Shown: positions 50,114 to 59,987, counted from the stretch's first letter. The stretch is 64,000 nt of DNA from Campylobacter concisus (GCF_902460845.1 NZ_CABPVS010000004.1:1-64000), one strand, 5' to 3'. The notes: generated by a model not told the origin, from the sequence alone. Made by a program: numbers and translations.

Positions 50114-50311
50114 CTATTTTTGGGGTATAAATAGCTAAATCTAAATTGTATTTTATAAAAATTTAAGCAAAAGCTATGCCAAATTTTTAAAATTTATTAA
50201 AAAATTTTTTATCTTTCTAGATTCTATTTCGTCAAATTTTAATTAATGTTTAGAGAAAATTATAAAAGCAGCGTTTAAATTTTACCTTTGCAAGGTCGCA
50301 AAGGCTAAAAA

Positions 50312-50872
50312 CTACTTCAAAATCCTAGGCAAAGTGATGCCCTCTTGCGCTTGGTATTTGCCATTTTTATCAGCATAAGTCACCTCGCAAGGCTCATCAC
50401 CCTCGATAAATAACACCTGCGCGATGCCCTCATTTGCGTAGATCTTCGCAGGAAGTGGCGTCGTGTTTGAGATCTCTATCGTGATATGCCCCTTAAATCC
50501 GGGCTCAAAAGGTGTGACGTTTACGATGATACCGCACCTTGCATATGTGCTTTTGCCAAGGCAGATCGCTAGCACATTATCAGGCATGTTAAAGTACTCG
50601 ATCGTGCGCGCTAGAGCAAAAGAATTTGGTGGCACGATGCAGACGTCGCCCTTAAAATCCACCACGTTTTTTTCGTCGAAATTTTTTGGATCGACCACGG
50701 TACCGCCGATATTCGTAAAGATTTTAAACTCGTCGCCCACGCGGATGTCGTAGCCGTAGCTAGACACTCCGTAGCTAACCACGCCGCGTCCGACTTGCTC
50801 CTCGGCAAACGGCACTATCATATTTTTCTCAACCGACATTTTTCTTATCCAAGAGTCTGACTTTAAACCCAT
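50312..50872 (-). CDS. dcd: dCTP deaminase
   Basis: A 186-residue trimeric dUTPase-fold enzyme giving dUTP for thymidylate synthesis. [12 protein letters not shown] (about 37-48), [11 protein letters not shown] (about 86-96, with the RTxExF-like segment) and [18 protein letters not shown] (about 118-135, catalytic Glu) mark the family. It is monocistronic, divergent from the DUF3737 gene. Confidence 0.95.
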   Translation of the reverse strand: MGLKSDSWIRKMSVEKNMIVPFAEEQVGRGVVSYGVSSYGYDIRVGDEFKIFTNIGGTVVDPKNFDEKNVVDFKGDVCIVPPNSFALARTIEYFNMPDNVLAICLGKSTYARCGIIVNVTPFEPGFKGHITIEISNTTPLPAKIYANEGIAQVLFIEGDEPCEVTYADKNGKYQAQEGITLPRILK

Positions 50873-50991
50873 TTTTTGCTCCTTTTTTGGGCGATTATAA
50901 CGCTTTGCGTCTTTAAAGTAAATTTAATAAAGCGAATAAATTAGATGAAAATTAGTATAATTTTAACAGCAAAAATTAATAAAGGACAAAA

Positions 50992-51834
50992 ATGCAAGAG
51001 AAAAATGCAGAAATTTTTACTGGCGAGCGTGCGATGTTTGGGGCAAAAAGTGTAAATTTTACAAACTGTATCTTTGAAGATGGCGAGTCGCCGCTAAAAC
51101 ACAGCTCAAATTTAAAGCTAAATGAGTGCGTTTTTGCCTACAAATATCCACTTTGGTACGCAAATGATATCACGCTAAATGGCGGATACTTGGAGCCTCT
51201 AGCAAGAGCTGGCATGTGGTACAGTGCAAATTTAAGCTTCAAAGGCGCGCTCATCAACGCTCCAAAAAGCTTTAGAAAAAGCTCGCAAATTTCGCTAGAA
51301 AATATAAATTTTTCAGATGCTAGTGAAACACTTTGGGGATGCACGGATGTGAAGATAAAAAATGTTTTTGCAAAAGGCGATTACTTCGGGGCAAATAGCG
51401 AAAATTTGGAGATAGAAGGGCTAAATCTTGATGGCAACTACTGCTTTGATAGTTGTAAAAATGTCCATATCACAAACTCAAAACTTATCTCAAAAGATGC
51501 TTTTTGGAACTGCGAAAACGTGACCGCGCAAAACTGCCTAATCTCAGGTGAATATCTGGCTTGGAACTCAAAAAATGTGACGCTCATAAACTGCACGATA
51601 AAGAGCTTGCAAGCACTTTGTTACGTGGAAAATTTGGTCGTAAAAGATTGCATTTTTATGGATACGAGTCTTGCGTTTGAATATTCAAGTGTCGATGTAA
51701 GCACAAGCGGAGCGATAAAAAGCATAAAAAATCCAAAAAGTGGCGCAATAAGGGCAGCAAAGATAGATGAGATCATCATCGATGAAAATTTAGTTGATAC
51801 TAAAGGAATTAAAATAATTATTACTGAAAAATAA
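50992..51834 (+). CDS. DUF3737 parallel beta-helix protein
   Basis: A 280-residue cytoplasmic protein of repeated short strands with Asn/Cys ladders (SVNFTNCIF, NLKLNECVF, DVKIKNVFA, NVHITNSKL, NVTAQNCLI, NVTLINCTI, NLVVKDCIF), the pattern of a right-handed parallel beta-helix. The E-IFTGERAMFGAKS start and the WYANDITLNGGYLEPLARAG block identify DUF3737, found in many gut and oral bacteria. No enzymatic residues are known to me. It is a single gene with an AAGGACA ribosome site. Confidence 0.88.
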   Translation: MQEKNAEIFTGERAMFGAKSVNFTNCIFEDGESPLKHSSNLKLNECVFAYKYPLWYANDITLNGGYLEPLARAGMWYSANLSFKGALINAPKSFRKSSQISLENINFSDASETLWGCTDVKIKNVFAKGDYFGANSENLEIEGLNLDGNYCFDSCKNVHITNSKLISKDAFWNCENVTAQNCLISGEYLAWNSKNVTLINCTIKSLQALCYVENLVVKDCIFMDTSLAFEYSSVDVSTSGAIKSIKNPKSGAIRAAKIDEIIIDENLVDTKGIKIIITEK

Positions 51835-51943
51835 CTTAGCAAAAAAGAGTAACTTTGAGTTCTCGTTTTTGCTTCATAAAAAAATTTTTTATCTAATTTT
51901 CGCTACAATTAGACGCTTATATAAAAATTTAGGAGAAATTTCT

Positions 51944-52390
51944 ATGAAAAAAGAAGATATAAAAGAGCTTATCGAATTTTTTAATGATATGGAGATGAAT
52001 CATATCAAAATAAAAAGTGGTGATTTTGAGGTAGAGCTTGAAAAATTTTCAGATTATTGCGCGCCTGCTAAACCAGCAGCACAAGCACCAGCTCCAGCAC
52101 CTGTAAATGTAGTCGTTAATTCAGAGGTAAAACCAGCCACAAACTCGCCAAAAGATAGCATAAAATCTCCTATGGTAGGTACTTTCTATGCTGCTCCAAG
52201 CCCAGGTGCCGCTCCATTTGTAAAAGTAGGTCAAAGAGTAAGAAAAGGCGATGTAGTAGGTATCATCGAGGCTATGAAGATAATGAACGAGATCGAGGCT
52301 GAGTTTGACTGCCAGATCACTGAGATGCTAGTCTCTGACGGACAGCCAGTTGAGTTTGGATTGCCGTTATTTGGCGTGGAGAAAAATTAA
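51944..52390 (+). CDS. accB: Biotin carboxyl carrier protein of acetyl-CoA carboxylase
   Basis: Start at ATG 51944 after TTAGGAGAAA; a frame opening at 51869 has no ribosome site and adds an atypical hydrophobic stretch. The 148-residue product has an N-terminal region (KEDIKELIEFF), an Ala/Pro linker (about 46-66) and the biotinyl domain with KSPMVGTFYAAPSPGA and the biotin-accepting Lys in EAMKIMNE (about 110). It overlaps accC by 1 base (TAATG). Confidence 0.95.
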   Translation: MKKEDIKELIEFFNDMEMNHIKIKSGDFEVELEKFSDYCAPAKPAAQAPAPAPVNVVVNSEVKPATNSPKDSIKSPMVGTFYAAPSPGAAPFVKVGQRVRKGDVVGIIEAMKIMNEIEAEFDCQITEMLVSDGQPVEFGLPLFGVEKN

Positions 52391-53721
52391 TGGAATTAAA
52401 AAGAATTTTAATCGCAAACCGAGGCGAGATCGCTCTTCGTGCTTTGCGAACGATAAAGGAGATGGGTAAAGAAGCCGTTGTAGTCTATTCAACCGCTGAT
52501 AAAGACGCACTTTACGTAAAATATGCCGACGTAGCTATTTGCATCGGTAAAGAGCGCTCAAGTGACAGCTATCTAAATATCCCAGCTATCATAAGTACAG
52601 CTGAGATCAGCGAAGCAGACGCTATTTTTCCTGGTTATGGCTTTTTAAGTGAAAATCAAAATTTTGTTGAAATTTGCTCACATCACAAGATCAAATTTAT
52701 AGGACCAAGTGTCGCTGCAATGGCTTTGATGAGTGATAAAAGTAAGGCAAAACAAGTCATGCAAAGAGCTGGCGTACCAGTCATACCTGGCTCAGACGGC
52801 GCTGTGGCTGATACAAAAGCAGCAAAAGAGCTAGCTAAAAAGATAGGCTATCCAGTCATCTTAAAGGCTGCTGCAGGTGGTGGCGGACGTGGTATGCGCG
52901 TGGTTGAAAAAGAGGCTGATTTAGAAAAAGCATTTTGGTCTGCTGAGAGCGAGGCGATGAGTGCATTTGGCGATGGCACAATGTATATGGAAAAATATAT
53001 CCTAAACCCACGCCACATCGAAGTTCAAGTAATTGGCGATAGCCATGGCAATGTACTTCACATCGGCGAGCGTGACTGCTCGATGCAGCGTCGCCACCAA
53101 AAGCTGATTGAAGAAAGCCCAGCTATTTTGCTTGATGAAAAGACAAGAGAGAGACTTCACGAAACAGCCATAAAAGCGGCAAAAGCGATTGGTTACGAGG
53201 GAGCTGGTACGTTTGAGTTTTTGGTTGATAAAAATTTGGACTTTTACTTCATCGAGATGAATACAAGACTTCAAGTTGAGCACACAGTGAGTGAGATGGT
53301 AAGCGGACTTGATATCATCGAGCTTATGATAAAAGTGGCTGAAGGCGAGGCACTACCATCACAAGAGAGCATCGAGCTAAAAGGTCATGCGATCGAGTGT
53401 AGGATAACAGCTGAAGATCCAAATACATTTACGCCGTGTCCTGGCAAGATCACAAAATATGTCTGCCCAGGTGGCCGCAATGTAAGAATGGATAGCCATA
53501 TCTATCAAGATTATTCTATACCGCCGTATTACGATAGCATGATCGGCAAACTCGTAGTTTGGGACACCGACAGAAATAGGGCGATCCATAAGATGAAAGT
53601 AGCTCTTGATCAGCTCATAATAAATGGCATAAAAACAACAAAAGATTTTCACATCGCCATGATGGAAAATAAAGACTTTTTAAGCAATAACTACGATACA
53701 AATTATCTTTCAAGACACTAA
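52390..53721 (+). CDS. accC: Biotin carboxylase
   Basis: A 443-residue ATP-grasp enzyme that carboxylates the biotin on AccB. Seen: ILIANRGEIALRALRT, the glycine-rich ATP lid AAAGGGGRGMRVV (about 155-167), HIEVQVIGDSHGNVLHIGER, MQRRHQKLIEESPA, and FIEMNTRLQVEHTVSEMV (about 290-307, metal Glu and catalytic Arg). AccA and AccD are not in this window. Confidence 0.97.
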   Translation: MELKRILIANRGEIALRALRTIKEMGKEAVVVYSTADKDALYVKYADVAICIGKERSSDSYLNIPAIISTAEISEADAIFPGYGFLSENQNFVEICSHHKIKFIGPSVAAMALMSDKSKAKQVMQRAGVPVIPGSDGAVADTKAAKELAKKIGYPVILKAAAGGGGRGMRVVEKEADLEKAFWSAESEAMSAFGDGTMYMEKYILNPRHIEVQVIGDSHGNVLHIGERDCSMQRRHQKLIEESPAILLDEKTRERLHETAIKAAKAIGYEGAGTFEFLVDKNLDFYFIEMNTRLQVEHTVSEMVSGLDIIELMIKVAEGEALPSQESIELKGHAIECRITAEDPNTFTPCPGKITKYVCPGGRNVRMDSHIYQDYSIPPYYDSMIGKLVVWDTDRNRAIHKMKVALDQLIINGIKTTKDFHIAMMENKDFLSNNYDTNYLSRH

Positions 53722-53798
53722 AATTTTTAAGTCAGGATTTGCAAAAAGCAGATCTTGGCTTAAATATTAAAATTTTTTAAGTTTATCTTAGGGGAAGC

Positions 53799-55157
53799 AT
53801 GGTAAACAAAATCAAAGATCAAAATACAAAATTTTTCTCAAATGCCGACCTTGCAAAGCTATTTTTCCCTATTGCGGTTGAGCAGTTTTTAGAGTATAGC
53901 CTAGGGCTTGCAAACTCGCTAATGGCAGCAAGTGTTAGTGAAAGCGCTGTAAGTGCGATTAGTCTTGTGGAATTTGTCATGGCGCTATTTATTAGCATTT
54001 TTACAGCTATCGCTACTGGCGGCTCAGTGGTTGCTAGCCAGTATCTAGGCAATAAACAAAGTGGCAACGCCAAAATCACAGCAAATCAGCTCGTATGGTT
54101 TAGTTTTATCTTTGCCCTTTTTATCGCAGCGGTCATCATAGTTTTAAAAGATATTATCCTAGATTATGTCTTTGGCGATATTGGTGAGCAAGTAAGGCAT
54201 GATGCTAGTCACTATCTTGTTTTCTCAGCTATTTCTGCGCCATTTTTGGCTGTCTATGCAGCAGCTGCGGCGATCTTTCGCACAATGTCAAATGCCAAGC
54301 TTCCTATGTATATTATGGCGGCTGCAAATTTATTAAACGTACTTCTAACTGCCATTAATATTTATACATTTCATACTGGTATTTTAGGTATTGCCATCAG
54401 TACGCTTATAGCCAAGATGCTTGCTTGCTTTGTTATAGTCTATTTGCTTCTTGATATAAGGCTAAAACTTCACATAAGAAAGAGCTTTATCTATAAATTT
54501 GACTACGAGATCATCAAGAAAATTTTAAATATCGGTGTACCTTATGGCTTTGAAAATTCGATGTTTTATGTGGGTCGCATCATCGTTTTGAGCCTTGTTT
54601 CACTTTTTGGCACGGCAAGTATCGCTGCAAATGCCGTGGGAGGGACGATCGTGATGTTTCAAGTGCTCCCTGGCATGGCGATAGGCACAGGACTTAGTGT
54701 AGTTATCTCAAGGTGCGTTGGCGCAAACGACTTTGCTCAGGCTAAATTTTACGTAAAAAAATCGATGATAAGCATCTATATCGTGCAGCTTTTTAGCACG
54801 GCAGTAATTTTGCTTTTACTTGAGCCATTGCTTCTTGTTTATAATCTCTCGGAAGAAGCTATAAATTTAACAAGACAGATCGTCTGGTATCACGGTATAG
54901 CTATGTGTCTTATTTGGCCACTTGCCTACACATATCCGACCGTTTTTCGTGCTGCAGGGGATGCTAAATATCCGATGATTGTAAATTTAGTTTGTATGTT
55001 TGCTTGTAGAGTCATCTTGGCCTATATCTTTGCACTCACATTTGATCTTGGCATGATAGGTACTTGGTTTGCAATGTTTGCTGACTGGGCTGTAAAGGCG
55101 GTGCTTTTTACTATTAGATACTTAAAAGGCACATGGATGAAATTTAAAGCTATTTAA
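53799..55157 (+). CDS. MATE-family multidrug efflux protein
   Basis: A 452-residue inner-membrane protein with 12 helices in two MATE repeats: LFFPIAVEQFLEYSLGLANSLMA at the start and ILNIGVPYGFENSMFYVGRII (about 243-263) in the second half, both with the internal symmetry of the family. MATE pumps expel organic cations with Na+ or H+. A TAGGGGAAGC ribosome site precedes the ATG. Substrate unknown. Confidence 0.9.
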   Translation: MVNKIKDQNTKFFSNADLAKLFFPIAVEQFLEYSLGLANSLMAASVSESAVSAISLVEFVMALFISIFTAIATGGSVVASQYLGNKQSGNAKITANQLVWFSFIFALFIAAVIIVLKDIILDYVFGDIGEQVRHDASHYLVFSAISAPFLAVYAAAAAIFRTMSNAKLPMYIMAAANLLNVLLTAINIYTFHTGILGIAISTLIAKMLACFVIVYLLLDIRLKLHIRKSFIYKFDYEIIKKILNIGVPYGFENSMFYVGRIIVLSLVSLFGTASIAANAVGGTIVMFQVLPGMAIGTGLSVVISRCVGANDFAQAKFYVKKSMISIYIVQLFSTAVILLLLEPLLLVYNLSEEAINLTRQIVWYHGIAMCLIWPLAYTYPTVFRAAGDAKYPMIVNLVCMFACRVILAYIFALTFDLGMIGTWFAMFADWAVKAVLFTIRYLKGTWMKFKAI

Positions 55158-55204
55158 AAAGAAATTTAGTAATATACAAGCGATTTTGTCGCAAAGGATA
55201 AAAA

Positions 55205-55873
55205 ATGAAAAATATATTTAAATTTGGTGCGGTTTTGCTTACGGCAACTCTTTTTGCTGGATGCGCGAGTGAGAGCTCAAGGGTTGTCGAGACTCCAAAA
55301 GTGGCAAGCTACGGCACAGTTTACAATGGTCAAAAAATTTCGGTTTCGATAGGTCGATTTAATAATCAATCAGCTTACCAAAATGGTGTATTTGCTGATG
55401 GTGAAGATAGGCTTGGTAACCAAGCTCAAAGCATTTTAATCACAAATTTACAGCAAAGTGGCAGGTTTTTAGTGCTTGATAGATCAAATATGAAGGTGAT
55501 CAAACAAGAGAGTGAGCTAAGTAAAACTGCTCAAAATCTAAAAGGTGCAAGATACGTGATAACTGGTGATGTGACCGAGTTTGGACGAAAAACTACTGGT
55601 GATCATCAGCTATTTGGCATACTTGGCAAAGGTAAGCAACAAACCGCCTATTCAAAGGTAAATTTAAATATCGTTGATACCAAAACGGCTGAGGTTGTCT
55701 ATTCAGTTAGCGGCGCTGGCGAATACACCCTTTCAAACAGAGAGATCATAGGCTTTGGTGGCACAGCAGGATACGACTCTACGCTAAATGGCAAGGTTTT
55801 AAGCCTAGCTATTATTGAAGCGGTAAATAATCTCGTAAATGGCATAGAAAGTGGAGCATGGCAAGTAAAATAA
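55205..55873 (+). CDS. CsgG/HfaB-family lipoprotein
   Basis: A 222-residue lipoprotein; the lipobox LFAGC puts lipidation at Cys20. ISVSIGRFNNQSAYQNGVF, LVLDRSNMKVIKQE, GARYVITGDVTEFGRK and the final AIIEAVNNLVNGI are typical of CsgG-type proteins, which in curli systems form an outer-membrane secretion ring; related LpoB-like proteins only share the fold. There are no curli or holdfast subunit genes nearby. It overlaps the DUF4810 gene by 16 bases and leads the triple-lipoprotein cassette. Confidence 0.87.
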   Translation: MKNIFKFGAVLLTATLFAGCASESSRVVETPKVASYGTVYNGQKISVSIGRFNNQSAYQNGVFADGEDRLGNQAQSILITNLQQSGRFLVLDRSNMKVIKQESELSKTAQNLKGARYVITGDVTEFGRKTTGDHQLFGILGKGKQQTAYSKVNLNIVDTKTAEVVYSVSGAGEYTLSNREIIGFGGTAGYDSTLNGKVLSLAIIEAVNNLVNGIESGAWQVK

Positions 55874-56262
55874 GGCTTGCCGGCCTCGCGCTTTTTGCGC
55901 TATTTTTAGCGGGTTGCAGCCACTCAAGTGCTCCAAAGTCGCTTTATTATTGGGATGGATCATATAGTAGCTCGCTATATAGTTATCTAAATGAAGAGGG
56001 CGATACAAACGAGCAAATTTCACGCTTAGAAAATTTGGCGCAGATATCAATACAAAAGGGCTATAAGATCGCTCCTGGCGTATACGCACACCTTGGACTT
56101 TTATACTTAAATAACGGAAATTTAGGCGCTGCAAATGCAAATTTTGACAAAGAAGTAGAGAATTTCCCAGAGTCAAGGGAGTATATAAATTTCATCAAAG
56201 GCTCTAAAAATTTGACTCCAAAAAAAGTAGAGCAAAAAGAGGGAGCAAATAATGAAAAATAG
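55858..56262 (+). CDS. DUF4810 lipoprotein
   Basis: A 134-residue lipoprotein, lipobox LAGC with Cys20. LYYWDGSYSSSLYSYLNEEGD (in pieces: LYYWDGSYSSSLY) is the DUF4810 signature, followed by a TPR-like helical part (APGVYAHLGLLYLNNGNLGAA) and a Lys-rich tail. Middle member of the CsgG-DUF4810-DUF799 cassette, overlapping both neighbours. Function unknown. Confidence 0.87.
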   Translation: MASKIRLAGLALFALFLAGCSHSSAPKSLYYWDGSYSSSLYSYLNEEGDTNEQISRLENLAQISIQKGYKIAPGVYAHLGLLYLNNGNLGAANANFDKEVENFPESREYINFIKGSKNLTPKKVEQKEGANNEK

Positions 56263-56929
56263 CCTGAAATTTATAGCCTTTGCATTTTTAGCAGTATTTT
56301 TTACGGGCTGCTCTATAAAAGAGCCTGAGCCATACGACTACTCAGAATTTTTACAAAAAAGACCTCACTCTATCTTGGTACTTATGCCAACAAACGATAG
56401 CACAGAAATTTCAGGTCCAGCTGCTGTTTTAGCAAATGCAGTCGCACCATTAAGTGAGGCGGGATACTACGTATTTCCAGTAGCTCTTGTAAATGATACC
56501 TTTAAGCTAAATGGCATAACCGAGCCAAGCGAGATCGCAGCCGTGCCACTAAATAAGCTTGATAAAATTTTCCATGCTGATAGTGTGCTTTACATCAATA
56601 TAAAAGATTATGGTACGAGCTATGCAGTCATCTCAAGCTCAACAAAGGTTGTCCTTGAAGCAAAGCTTATCGATATAAAAAGTGGCGCTACTCTTTGGCA
56701 AGGCAGTGCTATGGCAGCAGAAGATAGCAGCAGTGGCCAAAGCAGCCTACTTGGCATGTTAGTCTCAGCCGTCATCTCACAGGTGGCAAATACCATCTCA
56801 GATAGATCATACGATCTAGCAGTAATGGCAGATGCTTATTTATTTTCAAGAGATTGCCATAACTGCATACTTTATGGACCATATTCGCCGTATTATGGCA
56901 AAGATGCACAGCTTCATAAAGATAGATAA
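56252..56929 (+). CDS. DUF799 (GNA1162-like) lipoprotein
   Basis: A 225-residue lipoprotein with lipobox FTGC and Cys20. RPHSILVLMPTNDSTEISGP and YYVFPVALVNDTFKLNGIT lead a DUF799 domain, whose Neisseria member GNA1162 has a fold related to TolB/periplasmic transport proteins. It overlaps DUF4810 by 11 bases and closes the cassette. The three are probably one envelope complex; the job is not known. Confidence 0.87.
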   Translation: MKNSLKFIAFAFLAVFFTGCSIKEPEPYDYSEFLQKRPHSILVLMPTNDSTEISGPAAVLANAVAPLSEAGYYVFPVALVNDTFKLNGITEPSEIAAVPLNKLDKIFHADSVLYINIKDYGTSYAVISSSTKVVLEAKLIDIKSGATLWQGSAMAAEDSSSGQSSLLGMLVSAVISQVANTISDRSYDLAVMADAYLFSRDCHNCILYGPYSPYYGKDAQLHKDR

Positions 56930-56934
56930 ATTTA

Positions 56935-57822
56935 ATGAATACTCATCGTCTTGGGATACTCCTTACTTTAGTTGGCGGTATCCTTTGGGGATTTAGTGGG
57001 GTTTGTGGGCAGTATCTATTTTCACTTGGTATAAATTCTGATCTTTTGGTGCCATATAGACTGATGCTAGCTGGCATTGTTATTGTGATTTTTTATGCTT
57101 TTAAAGAACCAAGTACCGTTTTTGCTCCGATTAAAGATATAAAGCTACTTGGCGAGTTTTTAGTCTATGCCCTGCTTGGGCTTATGATGACGCAGTACGC
57201 TTATTTTTACTCCATTGAGCTTTCAAATGCCGCAGTTGCGACTGTTATTCAATACACTGCGCCAGTTCTCATCCTAGCCGTCATCTGCCTAAAAGAGAAG
57301 CGAGCACCAAGACCACTTGAAATTTTAGCTCTGCTTTGCGCGATGCTTGGCGTATTTTTCCTAAGCACACATGCTCAAATTTCATCTCTTGTCATTTCGC
57401 CAAAAGCGCTATTTTGGTGCTTGGTGAGTGCCATTTGCGTTTGTGTTTATAATCTTGCTCCAGCAAGGCTAAATGCTAAATATTCAGTCACTCTCACGCT
57501 TGGCTGGGGCATGGTTATGGGCGGAATAGTGCTTGCTTGCTATATGAGAGTTTGGGATTTTGCTGGGCTTAATGGTATAAATCAATGGCTGGCATTTATT
57601 GCTGTTATTGCGCTTGGCACCATTTTTGCATTTAGCTTTTATATGATAGGTGTTAAGCTAATAGGCGCAGCAAAAGCTAGTTTATTAGCCTGCATAGAGC
57701 CACTAAGCGCAGCATTTTTTGGCTACTTTTGGCTTGGAACAAAATTTGTATTTTGGGATTTTTTAGGATTTGCTCTAATAATCTCTTGTATATTTTTACT
57801 ATCAAAAAGAGAAAAAATATGA
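56935..57822 (+). CDS. EamA/DMT-family transporter
   Basis: A 295-residue inner-membrane protein with ten helices and two EamA repeats; GGILWGFSGVCGQYLF (about 15-30) and SNAAVATVIQYTAPVLI (about 98-114) are typical. It probably exports an amino acid or other metabolite. The start is 5 bases after the DUF799 gene and the stop overlaps the next gene as ATGA. Confidence 0.88.
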   Translation: MNTHRLGILLTLVGGILWGFSGVCGQYLFSLGINSDLLVPYRLMLAGIVIVIFYAFKEPSTVFAPIKDIKLLGEFLVYALLGLMMTQYAYFYSIELSNAAVATVIQYTAPVLILAVICLKEKRAPRPLEILALLCAMLGVFFLSTHAQISSLVISPKALFWCLVSAICVCVYNLAPARLNAKYSVTLTLGWGMVMGGIVLACYMRVWDFAGLNGINQWLAFIAVIALGTIFAFSFYMIGVKLIGAAKASLLACIEPLSAAFFGYFWLGTKFVFWDFLGFALIISCIFLLSKREKI

Positions 57823-58241
57823 TATTTCTAGCACAAACTGATACGACAGCTGGCTTTTTGAGTAAAGATTATAAAGAGATAAATAAGGCCAAAATGCGTG
57901 ATGAAAATAAACCTTGCCTTATCACGACGGCAAAATTTAGCGTTTTAAATGAGCTTGTTAGAGTGCCAAAAAAATATAAAAATTTTATACGCCGTTCAAG
58001 GAAAGCCACATTTTTGTATCCAAATTTAAAGGCTATTAGAGTCGTAAAAGAGTGCGAGCACGAAAAATTTTTAGCTAAATTTGACTGGCTTTATTCAAGT
58101 AGTGCGAACAAAAATGGGCAAAATTTTAATGAAGCTTGGGCTATGAGCGTGGCTGATGAAATAGTAGATGATCATTTTTTCGAAGATGCTCCATCAAAAA
58201 TTTATAAAATTTCTCGAAAAAAAATAAAACGTTTAAGATAA
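57819..58241 (+). CDS. Short Sua5/YciO/YrdC-like protein
   Basis: Start at ATG 57819, overlapping the EamA stop (ATGA); a longer frame starting inside EamA at 57729 has no ribosome site. The 140-residue protein has AQTDTTAGFLSKD (about 4-16), a KxR-containing FIRRSRKATFLYPNLKAIRVV and DWLYSSSANKNGQNFN, all Sua5-like pieces, but is shorter than the 190-210 residue YrdC domain. It could be a diverged threonylcarbamoyl-AMP synthase or a separate RNA-binding paralogue; a full-length Sua5 would be expected elsewhere. Confidence 0.72.
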   Translation: MIFLAQTDTTAGFLSKDYKEINKAKMRDENKPCLITTAKFSVLNELVRVPKKYKNFIRRSRKATFLYPNLKAIRVVKECEHEKFLAKFDWLYSSSANKNGQNFNEAWAMSVADEIVDDHFFEDAPSKIYKISRKKIKRLR

Positions 58242-58250
58242 CTAGTAAAT

Positions 58251-59978
58251 TTATACAGCCACTACCTTTTTAAACTCATCTAAATTTTTTAGCGCTTCAT
58301 CTATGCCAATCAGCCAAAATTCGCACTTTGTCGTATCTTTTTTAAAGTGTTTTTTCATTAGCTCTTCCACGCTTTTTGTACCACACTCTATTAAAAATTG
58401 TTTATAAATTTTGCAAAATTTTGCTTCATCTTTTTTAAACTCACTTAGAAAAAATTGTGATAGCAGATAACCGACGCTATAAGGATAGTTGTAGATATAG
58501 TTGTCTGTTTTATAAAAATGTGGCTTAAAATATGGCAAAAATTCTTCAACATCGCTCGTACTATCTTTATAAAATTTATCCCAAGCTTGTTTTAAAAGAT
58601 CGCTTGCATCTTTTTTGCTGACTTGACCTTTTTGTCGTAGTCTTAAAAAGCTAGTTTCAAACTCGTATCTAACGCTTATGTGTAGTAAAAAATTTGCAGC
58701 ACTTTTTAGCTCCTGCCATAAAATTTCTACCCTAAGTGAGTCATCTTTTTTTAGTTCATTTCGTAAAAGAGTCTCATTAAATGTACTCGCGCTCTCGGCT
58801 AAGCTCATTGGAAAGTTTGCGCTTAAAACCGGAAGATCACGCATCAAATAGTAGTGCCAAGCATGCCCAAGCTCATGAGCTTGCTGGATTAAGTGCGAAA
58901 GAGTATTCATGTAGGTGGTAAAAATTCTTGGTTGCTTAAATTTTGGCAAACTCACAAAAAATGCTCCGCCAGCTTTATTTTCTCGTACATCGCTTTCTAT
59001 CCAGTGTTTGTCTATCATAAGCTTTATAAAACTATCTTCGCCCAGTGGTTTTAATGCTTTTTTGATGATTTTAATAGCCTCATCATGAGAAATTTTACTG
59101 TGTTTGCTAAGTGGATAAGGTGCCAAAAGATCGCAACTTCTCATACTTTTGCCACCTAAAAAGCTAGCTCTTACTCTTACGCATTCTCTTATTTTTTCCA
59201 CTCTTTTGCTAATGGCTTCTTGCATGGCATTTAAAGTGTCAAGGCTCATTTTATTTTCTTCAAGGCTTGGAGTTAAAAAATCAACTTTTGCTGCCTTAAA
59301 TTTAGCCAGTCTAAATCCATGAAGCATATTTAAGATATCAAGATAAAGATCGGAAAATTTATCATAGCGAGAACTCAGAGCATCAAACACATTTTTGCGT
59401 AAAATTTCATCATCTGATCCTTTTAATATACCCATACATTTTGCAAGATTATAGCTTTGTGTATTTGCATTTTTATTGGTAGCAGAGATATTTATTAAAT
59501 TATTTAGATGTCTAAAATTTGCAAAAAGTGGAAAAAAATTTGTGAGCGCTAAATTTGCAAAAAAGTCTCTTTCGCTCTTTTTTCGTATTTTGCTCTTGCT
59601 ATTTTTATGCTCTAAATATAGAAATTTTATATGTTTAAATTGAGTGCTTTGAAAAAATTTATCATCATTTTTTAGGCTATCAAATTTATCAAAAAGTATC
59701 TCCTTTGCCGTATCAAGTTTAGCTTTTTGCTCTTTTATTTTTAGCTCAAATTTACTAGCTAGCTCATCTTTTGTATTATCACTACTTTTGCAACGACAAA
59801 ATGCGAGTAGGCTAGTTGCTTCTTTGTATGCTTCTTCGTATGAGATGATAGCTTTGGTAAGCTCGCTATTGTTTAAAAATTTAACCAAATTTTCATTTTG
59901 TGCTTTTAGATTTTCAAACGATGAGGTAAAAATTTCGCTATTAAAATCTATATAAGAATCATCAAAGCTCCATCTCAT
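58251..59978 (-). CDS. pepF: M3-family oligoendopeptidase
   Basis: A 575-residue cytoplasmic zinc peptidase. The HEXXH site is AHELGHAWHYYLM near residue 370, and the third zinc ligand Glu is in LAESASTFNETLLRNEL 25 residues later. YNYPYSVGYLLSQFFL (about 498-513) is the PepF substrate-binding Tyr segment. PepF degrades short peptides. The ATG is preceded by AAGGAGAAA. Confidence 0.93.
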   Translation of the reverse strand: MRWSFDDSYIDFNSEIFTSSFENLKAQNENLVKFLNNSELTKAIISYEEAYKEATSLLAFCRCKSSDNTKDELASKFELKIKEQKAKLDTAKEILFDKFDSLKNDDKFFQSTQFKHIKFLYLEHKNSKSKIRKKSERDFFANLALTNFFPLFANFRHLNNLINISATNKNANTQSYNLAKCMGILKGSDDEILRKNVFDALSSRYDKFSDLYLDILNMLHGFRLAKFKAAKVDFLTPSLEENKMSLDTLNAMQEAISKRVEKIRECVRVRASFLGGKSMRSCDLLAPYPLSKHSKISHDEAIKIIKKALKPLGEDSFIKLMIDKHWIESDVRENKAGGAFFVSLPKFKQPRIFTTYMNTLSHLIQQAHELGHAWHYYLMRDLPVLSANFPMSLAESASTFNETLLRNELKKDDSLRVEILWQELKSAANFLLHISVRYEFETSFLRLRQKGQVSKKDASDLLKQAWDKFYKDSTSDVEEFLPYFKPHFYKTDNYIYNYPYSVGYLLSQFFLSEFKKDEAKFCKIYKQFLIECGTKSVEELMKKHFKKDTTKCEFWLIGIDEALKNLDEFKKVVAV

Positions 59979-59987
59979 ATTTTCTCC

